Assembly: GCF_003751265.1 (NCBI RefSeq)
Contig: NZ_RJKN01000008.1
Span: 1-64,000, forward strand
Source: Pseudokineococcus lusitanus
GTDB taxonomy: Bacteria > Actinomycetota > Actinomycetes > Actinomycetales > Quadrisphaeraceae
DNA: 64,000 nt
Direction of reading: 5' to 3'
The notes beneath the pieces are model-generated. The model worked only from the letters and a program-made list of their open reading frames with translations. It did not search any database and was not told where the DNA came from. The translations under genes were made by a program, and so were the position numbers. This document shows, in pieces, positions 44,491 through 52,438 of the stretch; position 1 is the stretch's first letter; every line of letters starts with the position of its first letter.

Positions 44491-44507
44491 GATCGTCAGC
44501 GGGACGG
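44491..44507 (+). repeat. Island hairpin repeat, copy G (partial)
   Basis: GATCGTCAGCGGGACGG; the last recognisable copy, just past the end of the toxin gene. Confidence 0.55.
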
Positions 44508-44555
44508 TCGGGCGGCTCGGTGGACGTGGTGCGGGGCCGGAGACGGGGACTTCGG

Positions 44556-44861
44556 TCAGGCGATGAAGAGGTCGAAGGCGTCGCTGATGGCCCGGGCGAG
44601 CTCGGGTTCCTGGTCGTCGAAGAAGAGCCCGACGGAGTGCTCGACGGCGTCCGCGGGGACGGTGACGATGTTGTCGCAGCTGACCACGCTGTCGTGGTCG
44701 AGCCCGTTGCGGGGGCCGACGGGGACTTCGCTGGTGATGCCGCGGATGGTGCTGGTGATGGGCGCGACGGTGACCCACCGCAGCAGGTGGAGCTCGGACT
44801 GGCGGGTCAGGACGAGGGCTGGTCGTCGCTTGTCCAGCTGGACGACGGCGATGGTGCGCAC
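44556..44861 (-). CDS. mazF: MazF/PemK-type mRNA interferase toxin
   Basis: The 101-residue protein belongs to the short actinobacterial MazF group, which cuts single-stranded RNA at short sequence motifs. Motifs: VVQLDKRRPALVLTR, VTVAPITSTIRGITSEVPVG and GLDHDSVVSCDNI, the last two being the classical MazF core with the catalytic Thr/Ser region. The GTG start lies 13 bases past the antitoxin stop, so the pair is an operon with antitoxin first. Confidence 0.9.
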   Translation of the reverse strand: MRTIAVVQLDKRRPALVLTRQSELHLLRWVTVAPITSTIRGITSEVPVGPRNGLDHDSVVSCDNIVTVPADAVEHSVGLFFDDQEPELARAISDAFDLFIA

Positions 44862-44874
44862 GGTCGGGGGACGC

Positions 44875-45114
44875 TCAGTCGAGCTCGGGGTGGGTGCCCT
44901 CTGGTGCTGGGTGCAGGTCGGGGTAGAGGGGCTCTCCGCGGCGGGCGAGGTCGAGGAGCAGGGTCTCCTCGGCGCGGTAGCGCTGCTCGCGCTGGAGGCG
45001 GGCGATGCTGCGTCGGACGGCTTCGGAGCGGTTGGCGGCGCGGCCTGCGGCGACCTCGGCGTCGAGGGCTGCGAGCTCGGGTGCTTCGAGGCGGATCGCG
45101 ATCTGCGTCGACAT
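44875..45114 (-). CDS. mazE: Ribbon-helix-helix antitoxin of the MazF pair
   Basis: The 79-residue protein has an RHH-like N-terminus (MSTQIAIRLEAPELAALDAE, then RSEAVRRSIARL) for DNA binding and dimerisation and an acidic, flexible C-terminus (LYPDLHPAPEGTHPELD) that would cover the toxin. It is the first gene of the two-gene unit and would repress the operon alone or with toxin. Named mazE by role; the fold is RHH rather than the AbrB type of E. coli MazE. Confidence 0.85.
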   Translation of the reverse strand: MSTQIAIRLEAPELAALDAEVAAGRAANRSEAVRRSIARLQREQRYRAEETLLLDLARRGEPLYPDLHPAPEGTHPELD

Positions 45115-45138
45115 GGCGGAAGAGTACGCACGGCGTCA

Positions 45139-45148
45139 ACCACTTGGT
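45139..45148. promoter_or_regulatory. Candidate autoregulatory operator of the toxin-antitoxin pair
   Basis: ACCACTTGGT, with 4-bp inverted arms and a 2-base centre, lies 25 bases upstream of the antitoxin ATG. Short dyads at this place are typical RHH operators. Confidence 0.3.
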
Positions 45149-45215
45149 AGGCAGGCAGATGGCGGTGAGGTCAGTCCCCTCCCCGTCGAGCGCTCGGACG
45201 GCGACCCGCAGGGGC

Positions 45216-45794
45216 TCAGTGCCGAGTCGGGCGGAAGACCAGCTCGTGGGTGCGCCCGTCCAGCGTGCGGCTCTCGAGCAGCTGCAGGTCGAAGTCCTCG
45301 GCGCCGTCGAAGATGCGGCTGGTGCCCGTGCGGCCGGAAATCACCGGGAAGATCGTCAGCTGGAAGCGGTCGACGAGCCCGGCGGCCATGAGTGCCCGGT
45401 TGAGCGACAGGCTGGCCTGGGAGCGAAGCGGCACGTCGGACTCGTCCTTCAGCCGGCGGACGACGTCGACGGCGTCACCGTCGACGATCGTGGCGTCGGG
45501 CCAGCCCAGGGGCTCGGTGAGGGTGGAGGAGATCACCGTCGCCGGCGCGCGCAGGGTGCGCTGGTTCCACTCGTCCTGCGTCAGGGGGTCGTCTCCGGAG
45601 ACGAGGATGTCGGCGACCTCGCGGAAGGTCGTGGCGCCGAAGACCATGCGGGGCGGGGGGTCGAGCTGCCCCGCGCGGTGCTCGAGCAGCTCGGGTCCCT
45701 GCTGCCCCCAGTAGCCGCCCCAGTCGGCCGTCTCGACGAAGGACCCGAAGCCGTCGAGCGTGGAGAACACGTCCCAGGTGTAGGTGGCGGTCAT
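45216..45794 (-). CDS. Dihydrofolate reductase/RibD C-terminal family protein
   Basis: The 192-residue protein has the RibD_C fold signature: YTWDVFSTLDGFGS at the start, RMVFGATTFREVADIL, and LDGRTHELVFRP at the end. These proteins are NADPH-dependent reductases of unknown substrate, widely encoded in actinobacteria; it is not a folate-pathway DHFR by sequence. ATG at 45794. It is divergent from the next small gene and lies just outside the repeat-marked island. Confidence 0.8.
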   Translation of the reverse strand: MTATYTWDVFSTLDGFGSFVETADWGGYWGQQGPELLEHRAGQLDPPPRMVFGATTFREVADILVSGDDPLTQDEWNQRTLRAPATVISSTLTEPLGWPDATIVDGDAVDVVRRLKDESDVPLRSQASLSLNRALMAAGLVDRFQLTIFPVISGRTGTSRIFDGAEDFDLQLLESRTLDGRTHELVFRPTRH

Positions 45795-45956
45795 GCCGGT
45801 ACGGACTCGTGCCCGTCCGGGACCTCATCGGTGCCCCGCGAGCAGACGGGTCGTCCTCGGCGGACCTCTGCCCGCCCGGCGGTCGGTGCGGCACCATCGC
45901 CGGAGCCACCGAGACCCGACCGCGTCGGTCGTGCGGCCACCACCCGAGGAGAGCGA

Positions 45957-46445
45957 ATGGCCCTGTTCCGCAGGCGTCGCCCGGAACCGCGACGCGCCGT
46001 CGAGCCGGAGCAGCCGCGGCTGACGGGGTCGCAGCTGCTGGTGCAGCAGCTGCGCCACGCAGGGGGCTCGCCGGCGTCCGAGGCCGTCGCGGTGCCCTTG
46101 GAGACCTTCTTCGAGGGCAACGACGACGCCGGCAGCATCGCGCCCAACCTGGGCGACCACCCGGGACCCGCCCGCATCTTCGAGGTCCTCCGGGTCCTGC
46201 GGGCACGAGCGGACGTCCTCGACGTCGTCGTGCTCGTCGGGATGGAGGCCGACGAGTACGAGCCGGACGAGTGGCCCTTCGCCGAGGCGGTGCACGTCAT
46301 CACCTCCGCTCCCGCCGAGTCCTTCTCCGCGGTGGCGGACCTCCTGGACGCGGACCCGGTCGAGGTCGGCGGGTGGCCCGACGACGCCCTGTCGCACCCG
46401 CCGGTCCCGCCGGGCCACCACGTCTGCACCATCTCGTGGGACTGA
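45957..46445 (+). CDS. Uncharacterised soluble protein (162 aa)
   Basis: Not recognised. After a basic start (MALFRRRRPEPRR) comes an alpha/beta-like region: LTGSQLLVQQLRHAG, AVPLETFFEGNDDAGSIAPN and VVLVGMEADEYEPDEWPF. The EGNDDAGSIAPN stretch is typical of a group of small actinobacterial proteins of unknown function. GAGGAGAG precedes the ATG. Confidence 0.65.
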   Translation: MALFRRRRPEPRRAVEPEQPRLTGSQLLVQQLRHAGGSPASEAVAVPLETFFEGNDDAGSIAPNLGDHPGPARIFEVLRVLRARADVLDVVVLVGMEADEYEPDEWPFAEAVHVITSAPAESFSAVADLLDADPVEVGGWPDDALSHPPVPPGHHVCTISWD

Positions 46446-46631
46446 CGGACGTCGAGGGGCCCGGCCCGCCGGCGTCGCCGGACGACCTGTCGCATCGGTC
46501 ACCTTTCCTCCGGCCTGTCCCGGACGTCGGCCCTCCGCCCTAGCCTCGCCGCACCGGTCCCGAGACCCGTGCCCGCGGCGACCGGCCGCCCCCGCCCCGG
46601 TCCGCCGGGCGGCCCGTCCCGGAGGAGCCCC

Positions 46632-48452
46632 GTGCCCCCGTCGGTCATCCCCACCCCTGACGTCCGCCCCGGCGCCCGCCCGGCGGCCCGACGGCGCCGC
46701 CCGCCCGTCGCCCTCGCGCTCGCCCTCGCCGCGGTCGTCGTCGCCCCCGGCGCGGCCGGTGCCGCGCCCGTCGAGCGTCCCGCCCGTGCGGCTGCCCCCG
46801 CCCCTGCGGCGGCAGCCGTCCCCGAGCTCGGCTGGGGTGCCTGCCCCGAGGGCTGGACCCGCGACGGCGTGGACCCGGCCGCCTTCGACTGCGCCGTCGC
46901 CGCGGTGCCGCTCGACCACGACGACCCGACCGGCCCGACGATCGACCTGGCCGTCAAGCGCCTGCCCGCCTCGGGCGACCCCGCGAAGCGCATCGGGACG
47001 CTCTTCCTCAACCCCGGCGGCCCCGGCGGCTCGGGCGTCGGCTTCGTCGACAGCGCCGAGGGCGCCTTCCCCGCGGAGGTGCTCGAGCGCTTCGACGTCG
47101 TCGGCTTCGACCCCCGCGGCGTCGCCCGCTCGACGCCGCTCGCGTGCTTCCCCGACCTCGACACCGCGGTGGAGACCCTGTTCGACCTGCCGCCCTTCCC
47201 CGTCGGCACGCGGGAGCAGCTGCGGCACTTCGCCGCGTACCGCACCTACACCGACTTCTGCGCTGGGCAGGTGGACGAGCAGCCGGTCATCGAGCACATG
47301 TCGACGGCCGACGTGGCGCGCGACCTCGACCTACTGCGGCAGGCCGTCGGCGACGAGGCCCTGACCTACGCCGGCTACTCCTACGGCACCCACCTCGGCG
47401 ACGTGTACGCCAACCTCTTCCCCGACCGGGTCCGCGCCCTCGCGCTCGACGCCGTCATCGAGCCGGTGGCCTGGACCACGGGCGAGAGCCGCCGCCAGGC
47501 GCTGACGGAGACGACGTCGCACCGCCTGCGCACCGGCGAGGGCGCCTACGGGACGCTGCAGGCCCTCCTCGCCGAGTGCGCCGCCGCGGGGCCCGAGGCC
47601 TGCGCGCTGGCGGCGGGCGGCGACCCGTCCGGCGACTACGACCGGCTGGCCGCCGCGCTGCTCGACGAACCTCTCGTCGTCGTCGACGCCGAGGGCGGCG
47701 AGACGCGGTGGACCTACGCCGAGCTCGTCAGCACGTCGCTCGGTGCCCTCTACGACGCGGGCTCCTACCCGGCGCTCGCCGACCTCGTCGCGGCGCTGCT
47801 CGTCCTCGTCGACGCGAGGGAGGACGGCGTGGCTCCCGACGCCGCGACGACGGCGCGCGCCGCGGCCGCCGGCGAGCGCCTGGCGACCGCGGCGGACGAG
47901 CCCGAGCCCGCGGAGGAGCGGGTGCAGATCTCCGAGGGCACCGACGGGGTCCTGTGCACCGACGGCGACAACCCCCGGCGCCAGCGGGCGTGGCGCACCT
48001 CGGCCGCCGCGGCCGATGCGCAGGGCCCGTACTTCGGCAGCGCGTGGGTGTGGAGCGAGCTCGCCTGCGCCACGTGGCCCGTGCGCGCCGACAGCCGGTA
48101 CACCGGGCCGTGGGACGAGGAGACGGCGGCGCCGGTGCTCGTCGTCGGCACCCGGTACGACCCGGCGACCCCCTACTGGGACGCGGTCGCCGTCTCCGAG
48201 CAGCTGCCCGGGGCGCGGCTGCTGACCCTCGAGGGCTGGGGCCACACGGCCCTCGGCGCGAGCGGGTGCGTCGACGACGCCGTCGCCCGTTACCTCGTCG
48301 ACCAGCAGCTGCCCGCGGAGGGCACCGTCTGCGCCGCGGACCGACGGCCCTTCGACCCGCAGCCCGTGTCCGCGCTCCGGAGCGCGGGGCCGTCGGGCCA
48401 GGCGGCCAAGGACGACGTCGTCGCGGCCCTGCTCGGGGCGACCACCCGCTGA
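46632..48452 (+). CDS. Secreted alpha/beta-hydrolase, tripeptidyl-aminopeptidase (TAP) type
   Basis: The 606-residue protein has a signal peptide (hydrophobic VALALALAAVVVAPGAAGAA, cleavage near AGAAP). The alpha/beta-hydrolase domain shows LFLNPGGPGGSGVGF (oxyanion hole), the nucleophile Ser250 in AGYSYGTHLG, a C-terminal TAP-like domain with Asp in VVGTRYDPATPYW and His in GWGHTALG. This is the plan of Streptomyces SlpD/TAP peptidases that remove tripeptides from proteins outside the cell. GGAGGAG lies 4 bases before the GTG at 46632. Confidence 0.88.
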   Translation: MPPSVIPTPDVRPGARPAARRRRPPVALALALAAVVVAPGAAGAAPVERPARAAAPAPAAAAVPELGWGACPEGWTRDGVDPAAFDCAVAAVPLDHDDPTGPTIDLAVKRLPASGDPAKRIGTLFLNPGGPGGSGVGFVDSAEGAFPAEVLERFDVVGFDPRGVARSTPLACFPDLDTAVETLFDLPPFPVGTREQLRHFAAYRTYTDFCAGQVDEQPVIEHMSTADVARDLDLLRQAVGDEALTYAGYSYGTHLGDVYANLFPDRVRALALDAVIEPVAWTTGESRRQALTETTSHRLRTGEGAYGTLQALLAECAAAGPEACALAAGGDPSGDYDRLAAALLDEPLVVVDAEGGETRWTYAELVSTSLGALYDAGSYPALADLVAALLVLVDAREDGVAPDAATTARAAAAGERLATAADEPEPAEERVQISEGTDGVLCTDGDNPRRQRAWRTSAAAADAQGPYFGSAWVWSELACATWPVRADSRYTGPWDEETAAPVLVVGTRYDPATPYWDAVAVSEQLPGARLLTLEGWGHTALGASGCVDDAVARYLVDQQLPAEGTVCAADRRPFDPQPVSALRSAGPSGQAAKDDVVAALLGATTR

Positions 48453-48462
48453 CGCACGACGC

Positions 48463-48500
48463 GACGCCGCCCGTCCTGCAGCAGCAGGACGGGCGGCGTC
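48463..48500. terminator. Bidirectional hairpin between convergent genes
   Basis: A perfect 17-bp stem (GACGCCGCCCGTCCTGC and its complement) with a 4-base loop lies between the TAP-type hydrolase stop and the stop of the FMN-binding protein. Confidence 0.85.
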
Positions 48501-48528
48501 GGGACGTGCGGGCCGGAGGCCCGGGGCG

Positions 48529-49038
48529 TCAGAGCTGGACGACCTCGTTCTCGCCGCCGTCGTAGCGCTCGCCCTTGGTGCGCGCCTTCACGTAGGAGAG
48601 CAGCGTCGCCACCTTCCCGCCGGGGGTGTCCCAGTACTCCGCCGACGAGGCGTGCACCTTGAGCAGCACGAGGCCGGTCGACTCGGGGCCGTCGGGGAAC
48701 CAGGCGGACAGGCCCGGGTTCCACAGCTCCTTCGTCTTCTCGAGGTCCTCGACCACCTCGGCCTCGCCGGCCAGCGACAGCCACGCGTCGCCGGAGGCGA
48801 AGGAGACGTTGACGCCGGCGCCGTGGCGGACCTGGTGCACCTTGCGGCTGCCGGCGTCCGAGGCGAACCAGAGGTCGCCGTCGAACTCGACCTGCTGCAC
48901 GGCCATCGGGCGGCTGACGAGGGTGCCCTCGTCGTCCGTCGTCGTGAGCATGCAGGTCTTGATGTCCTTGATGATCTCGGCGACCTTGGCCACGCCCTCG
49001 TCGCGGGGCGTGCCGGGGGTGTCGGGTGCAGGGCTCAT
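48529..49038 (-). CDS. FMN-binding split-barrel (pyridoxamine-5-phosphate-oxidase-like) general stress protein
   Basis: The 169-residue protein has KTCMLTTTDDEGTLVSRPM and DLWFASDAGSRKVHQVR, the motif set of the general-stress-protein-26 group of flavin-binding split barrels. VNVSFASGDAWLSLAGEAEV and YWDTPGGKVATLLSYVKA complete it. The family reduces flavins or F420 cofactors; the physiological substrate is unknown. The ATG is preceded by GGGAGGA. It is divergent from the cyclase gene. Confidence 0.85.
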   Translation of the reverse strand: MSPAPDTPGTPRDEGVAKVAEIIKDIKTCMLTTTDDEGTLVSRPMAVQQVEFDGDLWFASDAGSRKVHQVRHGAGVNVSFASGDAWLSLAGEAEVVEDLEKTKELWNPGLSAWFPDGPESTGLVLLKVHASSAEYWDTPGGKVATLLSYVKARTKGERYDGGENEVVQL

Positions 49039-49170
49039 GGGGGTCCTCCCGTGCGGTGGTGCGGTCGCCACGGCCGGGTGCGGCCCGGTCCGTGGACGCC
49101 CCGCGGGTCGTCCACGGAGGACCCCAGTCCACGGCCCGTGGGCCGTGCGCGCCACCGGGGGGCACTTCCC

Positions 49171-49198
49171 TCAAGGCGCGGGGGGCGTCCGCCGATGC
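49171..49198 (+). promoter_or_regulatory. Sigma-28-type promoter of the MASE1-PAS-GGDEF gene
   Basis: TCAA (49171-49174), a 16-base spacer, then GCCGATGC (49191-49198). The predicted transcription start (about 49204) falls at the GTG codon at 49206, predicting a leaderless or near-leaderless message. Confidence 0.55.
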
Positions 49199-49205
49199 GG
49201 GGAGG

Positions 49206-51989
49206 GTGAGCCCCGAGACCGCGCGCGCCGTCGTGCCGGCGCTGCGCCCGGGCCCCGGCGTGGAGCGGCGTCGCGCCGTCGTGCTCGCCGTCCTCCTCGT
49301 CCTCGCCGTGCTCGTCGGCCGCGAGAGCCGCCCCGACGGCGCCCAGCTCGCCCTCGTGTGGCCGGCGGCCGGCGTCGTGGTCGTCTGGCTCCTCGCCGCC
49401 GTGGGCACCCGGGCCTGGGCGCCCGCGCTCCTCGGCGCGCTGGTCACGAGCTTCCTCGTCGTGGAGGTCACCGGGGCGGGCATCTTCCTGTCCACGGGCG
49501 TCTCGGCGGCCACGGTCCTGCAGGGCGCCGTGCTCGCCCACGTCTACGCCCGCCGCCGCGGGGACGGGCCCTCCTTCTCCCTGCGTACCCCGACGGACCT
49601 CTGGTGGTTCCTCGGGGCCGCCGCCCTGGCCTGCGCGGTCGGCAGCCTCGTCGGCGGGCTCACCGCCGTCCTCGACCACCCCGCCGGTCCTGCCGGCGCG
49701 CCGCCCTTCGCCGTCGTCGCGGGGCAGTGGTTCGTCCGTCACCTCGTGGGTGTGGTCGTCGTGGGCGCCGTAGGCCTGCGCCTGCTGGACCGCGAGGTCG
49801 CGTGGGCGCGCCCGCCGTGGCTGGCCGGCCCCGTCGAGCAGCGGCTCATGACGCTCGCGCTCGTCGCGGGCTACGGCGTCGTCCTCGTGTGGCTCCCCGT
49901 GCTGCCGCTGGCCTTCGCCGTCCTGCCGCTCCACGCCTGGCTGGCCCTGCGTCGCCGCACGACGCTGACGACGCTCCACGTCGCCGTCGCCGCGGCGGCC
50001 GTCCTCGCCGCCACCCTCCTGGACGCCGGGCCCTTCGCGGCGCTCGGGCCCCAGGCCGCGGCACCCACCGCCCAGGCCTTCGTCCTCGTCGTCACGACCG
50101 TCTCCCTGCTGCTGTCGCTGGCCCGCGACGAGCGGGACGTCCTGCTCGCGCGGGCCGCCGAGGCCACCGCCGCGACCGCCCGGCAGGCGGCGCTCCTCGA
50201 GGCGGTCGTCGGCTCGACCACCGGCGGGCTCTCCGTCTTCGCCGCGGACGGGACGCCGCTGCTGCGCAACGCGGCCGCCGAGCGCCTCGTCGGGCCGTGG
50301 CCCGCGACAGGCGGACGCCGCGCCTGGGCCGAGCAGAACCGGCTCGCCCGCCCAGACGGCACGCCGTACCCCTTCGACGAGCTGCCCATCACCCGCGCCC
50401 TCGCCGGCGAGTCGGTGCGGGAGTCCGACGTCGTCCTGCGCCCGGAGGGCGCGTCGCCGCGGACGGTGAGCACGAGCGCCGTCCCGCTCCCGCCCGGTCC
50501 CGAGCCGTGGTCCGGCGGCGTGGTGGCCTCGTACGGCGACGTCACCGCGGTGCGGGCGGCCGCCGTCGACCTCGCCCAGGCCCGCGACCTCTACCGCGGC
50601 GTCCTCGACGCCGCCACGGAGCAGGCGATCATCGGCACCGACGACCGCGGCCTCGTCACCGTCTTCAACGTCGGCGCGGAGCAGATGCTCGGCTATCGCG
50701 CCGCCGACGTCCTCGGCCGGGGCGCCGACCTCTTCCACGACGGCCGCGAGGTCGTCGCCCGCGCCGCCGAGCTCGGCATCGCGCCGGGGCTGGAGGTCTT
50801 CGTCGTCGTCCCGCGGCAGGACCGCCACGAGACCCGGCAGTGGACGTACGTGCGCGCCGACGGACGTCGCCTGCAGGTCATGCTCACCATGACGGCCCGC
50901 CGCGACGCCGACGGTCGCATCACCGGCTACATCGGCGTCGCCACCGACGTCACCGAGCGGGTCCTCGCCGAGCAGCGCCTCGCGGACTCCGAGGCGCTGT
51001 TCCGCCTCGCCTTCGACACCGCCCCGACGGCGATGCTCATGGTCGGCCTCGTCGGCGCCGACCTCGGGCGGGTGCTGCGCGCCAACGACGCGGGCGCCCT
51101 CCTCGTCGGCGTCCCGGCGGACGCGCTCGTCGGTCGCACGGTCATGCAGCACGTGCACCCCGGCGAGCGCGGTACCGCCCGCGGCCGCCTCCGCGCCGTC
51201 CTCGCCGGCCGCGCGGCCGAGGCCCGCTTCGAGCAGCGGCTCGTGCAGGCCGACGGGACGGTGCGGTGGGGCGCCCTCACGGCGTCCGTCGTCCGGCCCG
51301 GTGCGGGCGCGCCGTACCTGCTCCTGCTCGTCGAGGACGTCACCGAGCGCCGCGCCGCCGAGGAGCGCCTCTCGCACCTCGCCACCCACGACGGGCTGAC
51401 GGGCCTGGCCAACCGGGCCCTCCTGCGCGAGCGCCTCGAGGAGGCGGTGGCGGCGGCCGGCCGCGGCGAGGGTGCGGCCGGCCTGCTCTTCGTCGACCTC
51501 GACGGCTTTAAGGCGGTCAACGACGGCCACGGCCACGCGGCGGGCGACGAGGTGCTGCGCCAGGTCGCCGCCCGGCTGGAGCACGTCGTCGCCGGGCAGG
51601 GCACCGCGGCGCGGCTGGGCGGCGACGAGTTCGCCGTCGTCGTGCCCTCCGCCGGGGCCGCGCAGCTGCAGGTCCTCGCCGGCCTGCTGCTCGCGGAGGT
51701 CCGCCGTCCCGTCCGGCTCCCGGACGGCGCGACGACGGCGGTCGGCGCGAGCATCGGCCTGCGCCGGACCCACGGCGGCGTCGACGCCGAGGAGCTGCTC
51801 GGCGGCGCGGACGCGGCGATGTACGAGGCCAAGCGCTCCGGCGGCGGGCGGGTCGTCGACGGCACGCGCAGCGGCGTCGCCCCGCTGCTGCCGGGCCCGC
51901 GCCGGGCCGACGTGGCGGGCGCGCCCCCGTCGTCGTCGGACCGGCCCCGCGGTCTCGGTCCCGGGGACCCCTCTTTGCGCTCCTTATAG
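49206..51989 (+). CDS. MASE1-PAS-GGDEF diguanylate cyclase
   Basis: The 927-residue protein begins with a MASE1-like membrane sensor (about 20-310, eight or nine hydrophobic segments, ALVWPAAGVVVVWLLAAVG and LGALVTSFLVVE). Three PAS-type modules follow (about 335-450, 460-590, 600-720), two ending in the GYIGVATDVTER and LLLVEDVTERRAAEERL linkers. The GGDEF domain (about 725-885) has THDGLTGLANRALLRERL, DLDGFKAVNDGHGH and an intact RLGGDEFAVVV, so c-di-GMP synthesis is expected. There is no EAL domain. The GTG at 49206 is 1-2 bases from GGAGG, too close for a normal ribosome site, which fits a leaderless start. Its stop overlaps the ars promoter region. Confidence 0.87.
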   Translation: MSPETARAVVPALRPGPGVERRRAVVLAVLLVLAVLVGRESRPDGAQLALVWPAAGVVVVWLLAAVGTRAWAPALLGALVTSFLVVEVTGAGIFLSTGVSAATVLQGAVLAHVYARRRGDGPSFSLRTPTDLWWFLGAAALACAVGSLVGGLTAVLDHPAGPAGAPPFAVVAGQWFVRHLVGVVVVGAVGLRLLDREVAWARPPWLAGPVEQRLMTLALVAGYGVVLVWLPVLPLAFAVLPLHAWLALRRRTTLTTLHVAVAAAAVLAATLLDAGPFAALGPQAAAPTAQAFVLVVTTVSLLLSLARDERDVLLARAAEATAATARQAALLEAVVGSTTGGLSVFAADGTPLLRNAAAERLVGPWPATGGRRAWAEQNRLARPDGTPYPFDELPITRALAGESVRESDVVLRPEGASPRTVSTSAVPLPPGPEPWSGGVVASYGDVTAVRAAAVDLAQARDLYRGVLDAATEQAIIGTDDRGLVTVFNVGAEQMLGYRAADVLGRGADLFHDGREVVARAAELGIAPGLEVFVVVPRQDRHETRQWTYVRADGRRLQVMLTMTARRDADGRITGYIGVATDVTERVLAEQRLADSEALFRLAFDTAPTAMLMVGLVGADLGRVLRANDAGALLVGVPADALVGRTVMQHVHPGERGTARGRLRAVLAGRAAEARFEQRLVQADGTVRWGALTASVVRPGAGAPYLLLLVEDVTERRAAEERLSHLATHDGLTGLANRALLRERLEEAVAAAGRGEGAAGLLFVDLDGFKAVNDGHGHAAGDEVLRQVAARLEHVVAGQGTAARLGGDEFAVVVPSAGAAQLQVLAGLLLAEVRRPVRLPDGATTAVGASIGLRRTHGGVDAEELLGGADAAMYEAKRSGGGRVVDGTRSGVAPLLPGPRRADVAGAPPSSSDRPRGLGPGDPSLRSL

Positions 51990-52001
51990 GTGCCTGTCAA
52001 T

Positions 52002-52017
52002 ATCGACACATGTCGAT
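52002..52017. promoter_or_regulatory. ArsR operator overlapping the arsR start codon
   Basis: ATCGACA-CA-TGTCGAT is a perfect 7-bp inverted repeat spanning the arsR ATG at 52010. ATCGA-type dyads are typical of ArsR/SmtB operators. TTATAG at 51984-51989, inside the end of the cyclase gene, may be the -10 element. Confidence 0.6.
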
Positions 52018-52438
52018 GTGCGAGCCGACGGAGGGGCCGGCCGAGCCGGTCGCGGGAGCGACCGTCGACGGGGCGTGCTGCCCGCCGCCGGGGGGCGCCC
52101 CGATGGACGTCGACCTCGCCGCCGGTCTCGCCGCGATGTTCAAGGCCCTGGGTGACCCGGTGCGTCTGCGCCTCGTGAGCATCGTGGCCTCCTCCCCGGG
52201 CGGGGAGGCCTGCGTGTGCGACCTGCTGCAGGCCTTCGACCTGTCCCAGCCGACGGTCTCCCACCACCTCAAGGTGCTGCGCGGGGCCGGGCTGCTGACG
52301 TGCGAGCGGCGCGGGTCGTGGGTCTGGTACCGGGTCGTGCCGGCGGCGCTGGCGCAGATGGCAGCAGCACTGACCCCTGTCGACGACGCCGCGACGTCGT
52401 CCGCCGACGACCACCCGGTGGGGACGGTGCGCACGTGA
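52010..52438 (+). CDS. arsR: ArsR/SmtB-family metalloregulator of the ars operon
   Basis: The 142-residue repressor has a winged-helix core: MFKALGDPVRLRLVSIVAS, CVCDLLQAFDLSQPTVSHHL and LLTCERRGSWVWYRV. Arsenite would be sensed through cysteines; CVCDL carries the classic pair of the recognition helix and an N-terminal Cys-Cys (23-24) could add ligands. The ATG at 52010 or the one at 52016 may start it; the operator covers both. The stop overlaps the acr3 GTG (GTGA). Confidence 0.9.
   Translation: MSMCEPTEGPAEPVAGATVDGACCPPPGGAPMDVDLAAGLAAMFKALGDPVRLRLVSIVASSPGGEACVCDLLQAFDLSQPTVSHHLKVLRGAGLLTCERRGSWVWYRVVPAALAQMAAALTPVDDAATSSADDHPVGTVRT

Noticed and set aside
40693-44507. A classical integron cassette array
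   Set aside because: No attC core pair (RYYYAAC ... GTTRRRY) was found at the repeats, no integrase gene is present, and gene directions are mixed. The cassette-like spacing is kept as a finding, without the integron label.
45216-45794. A folate-pathway dihydrofolate reductase
   Set aside because: Motifs fit the RibD C-terminal group of unknown reductases, and no folate or thymidylate gene is nearby.
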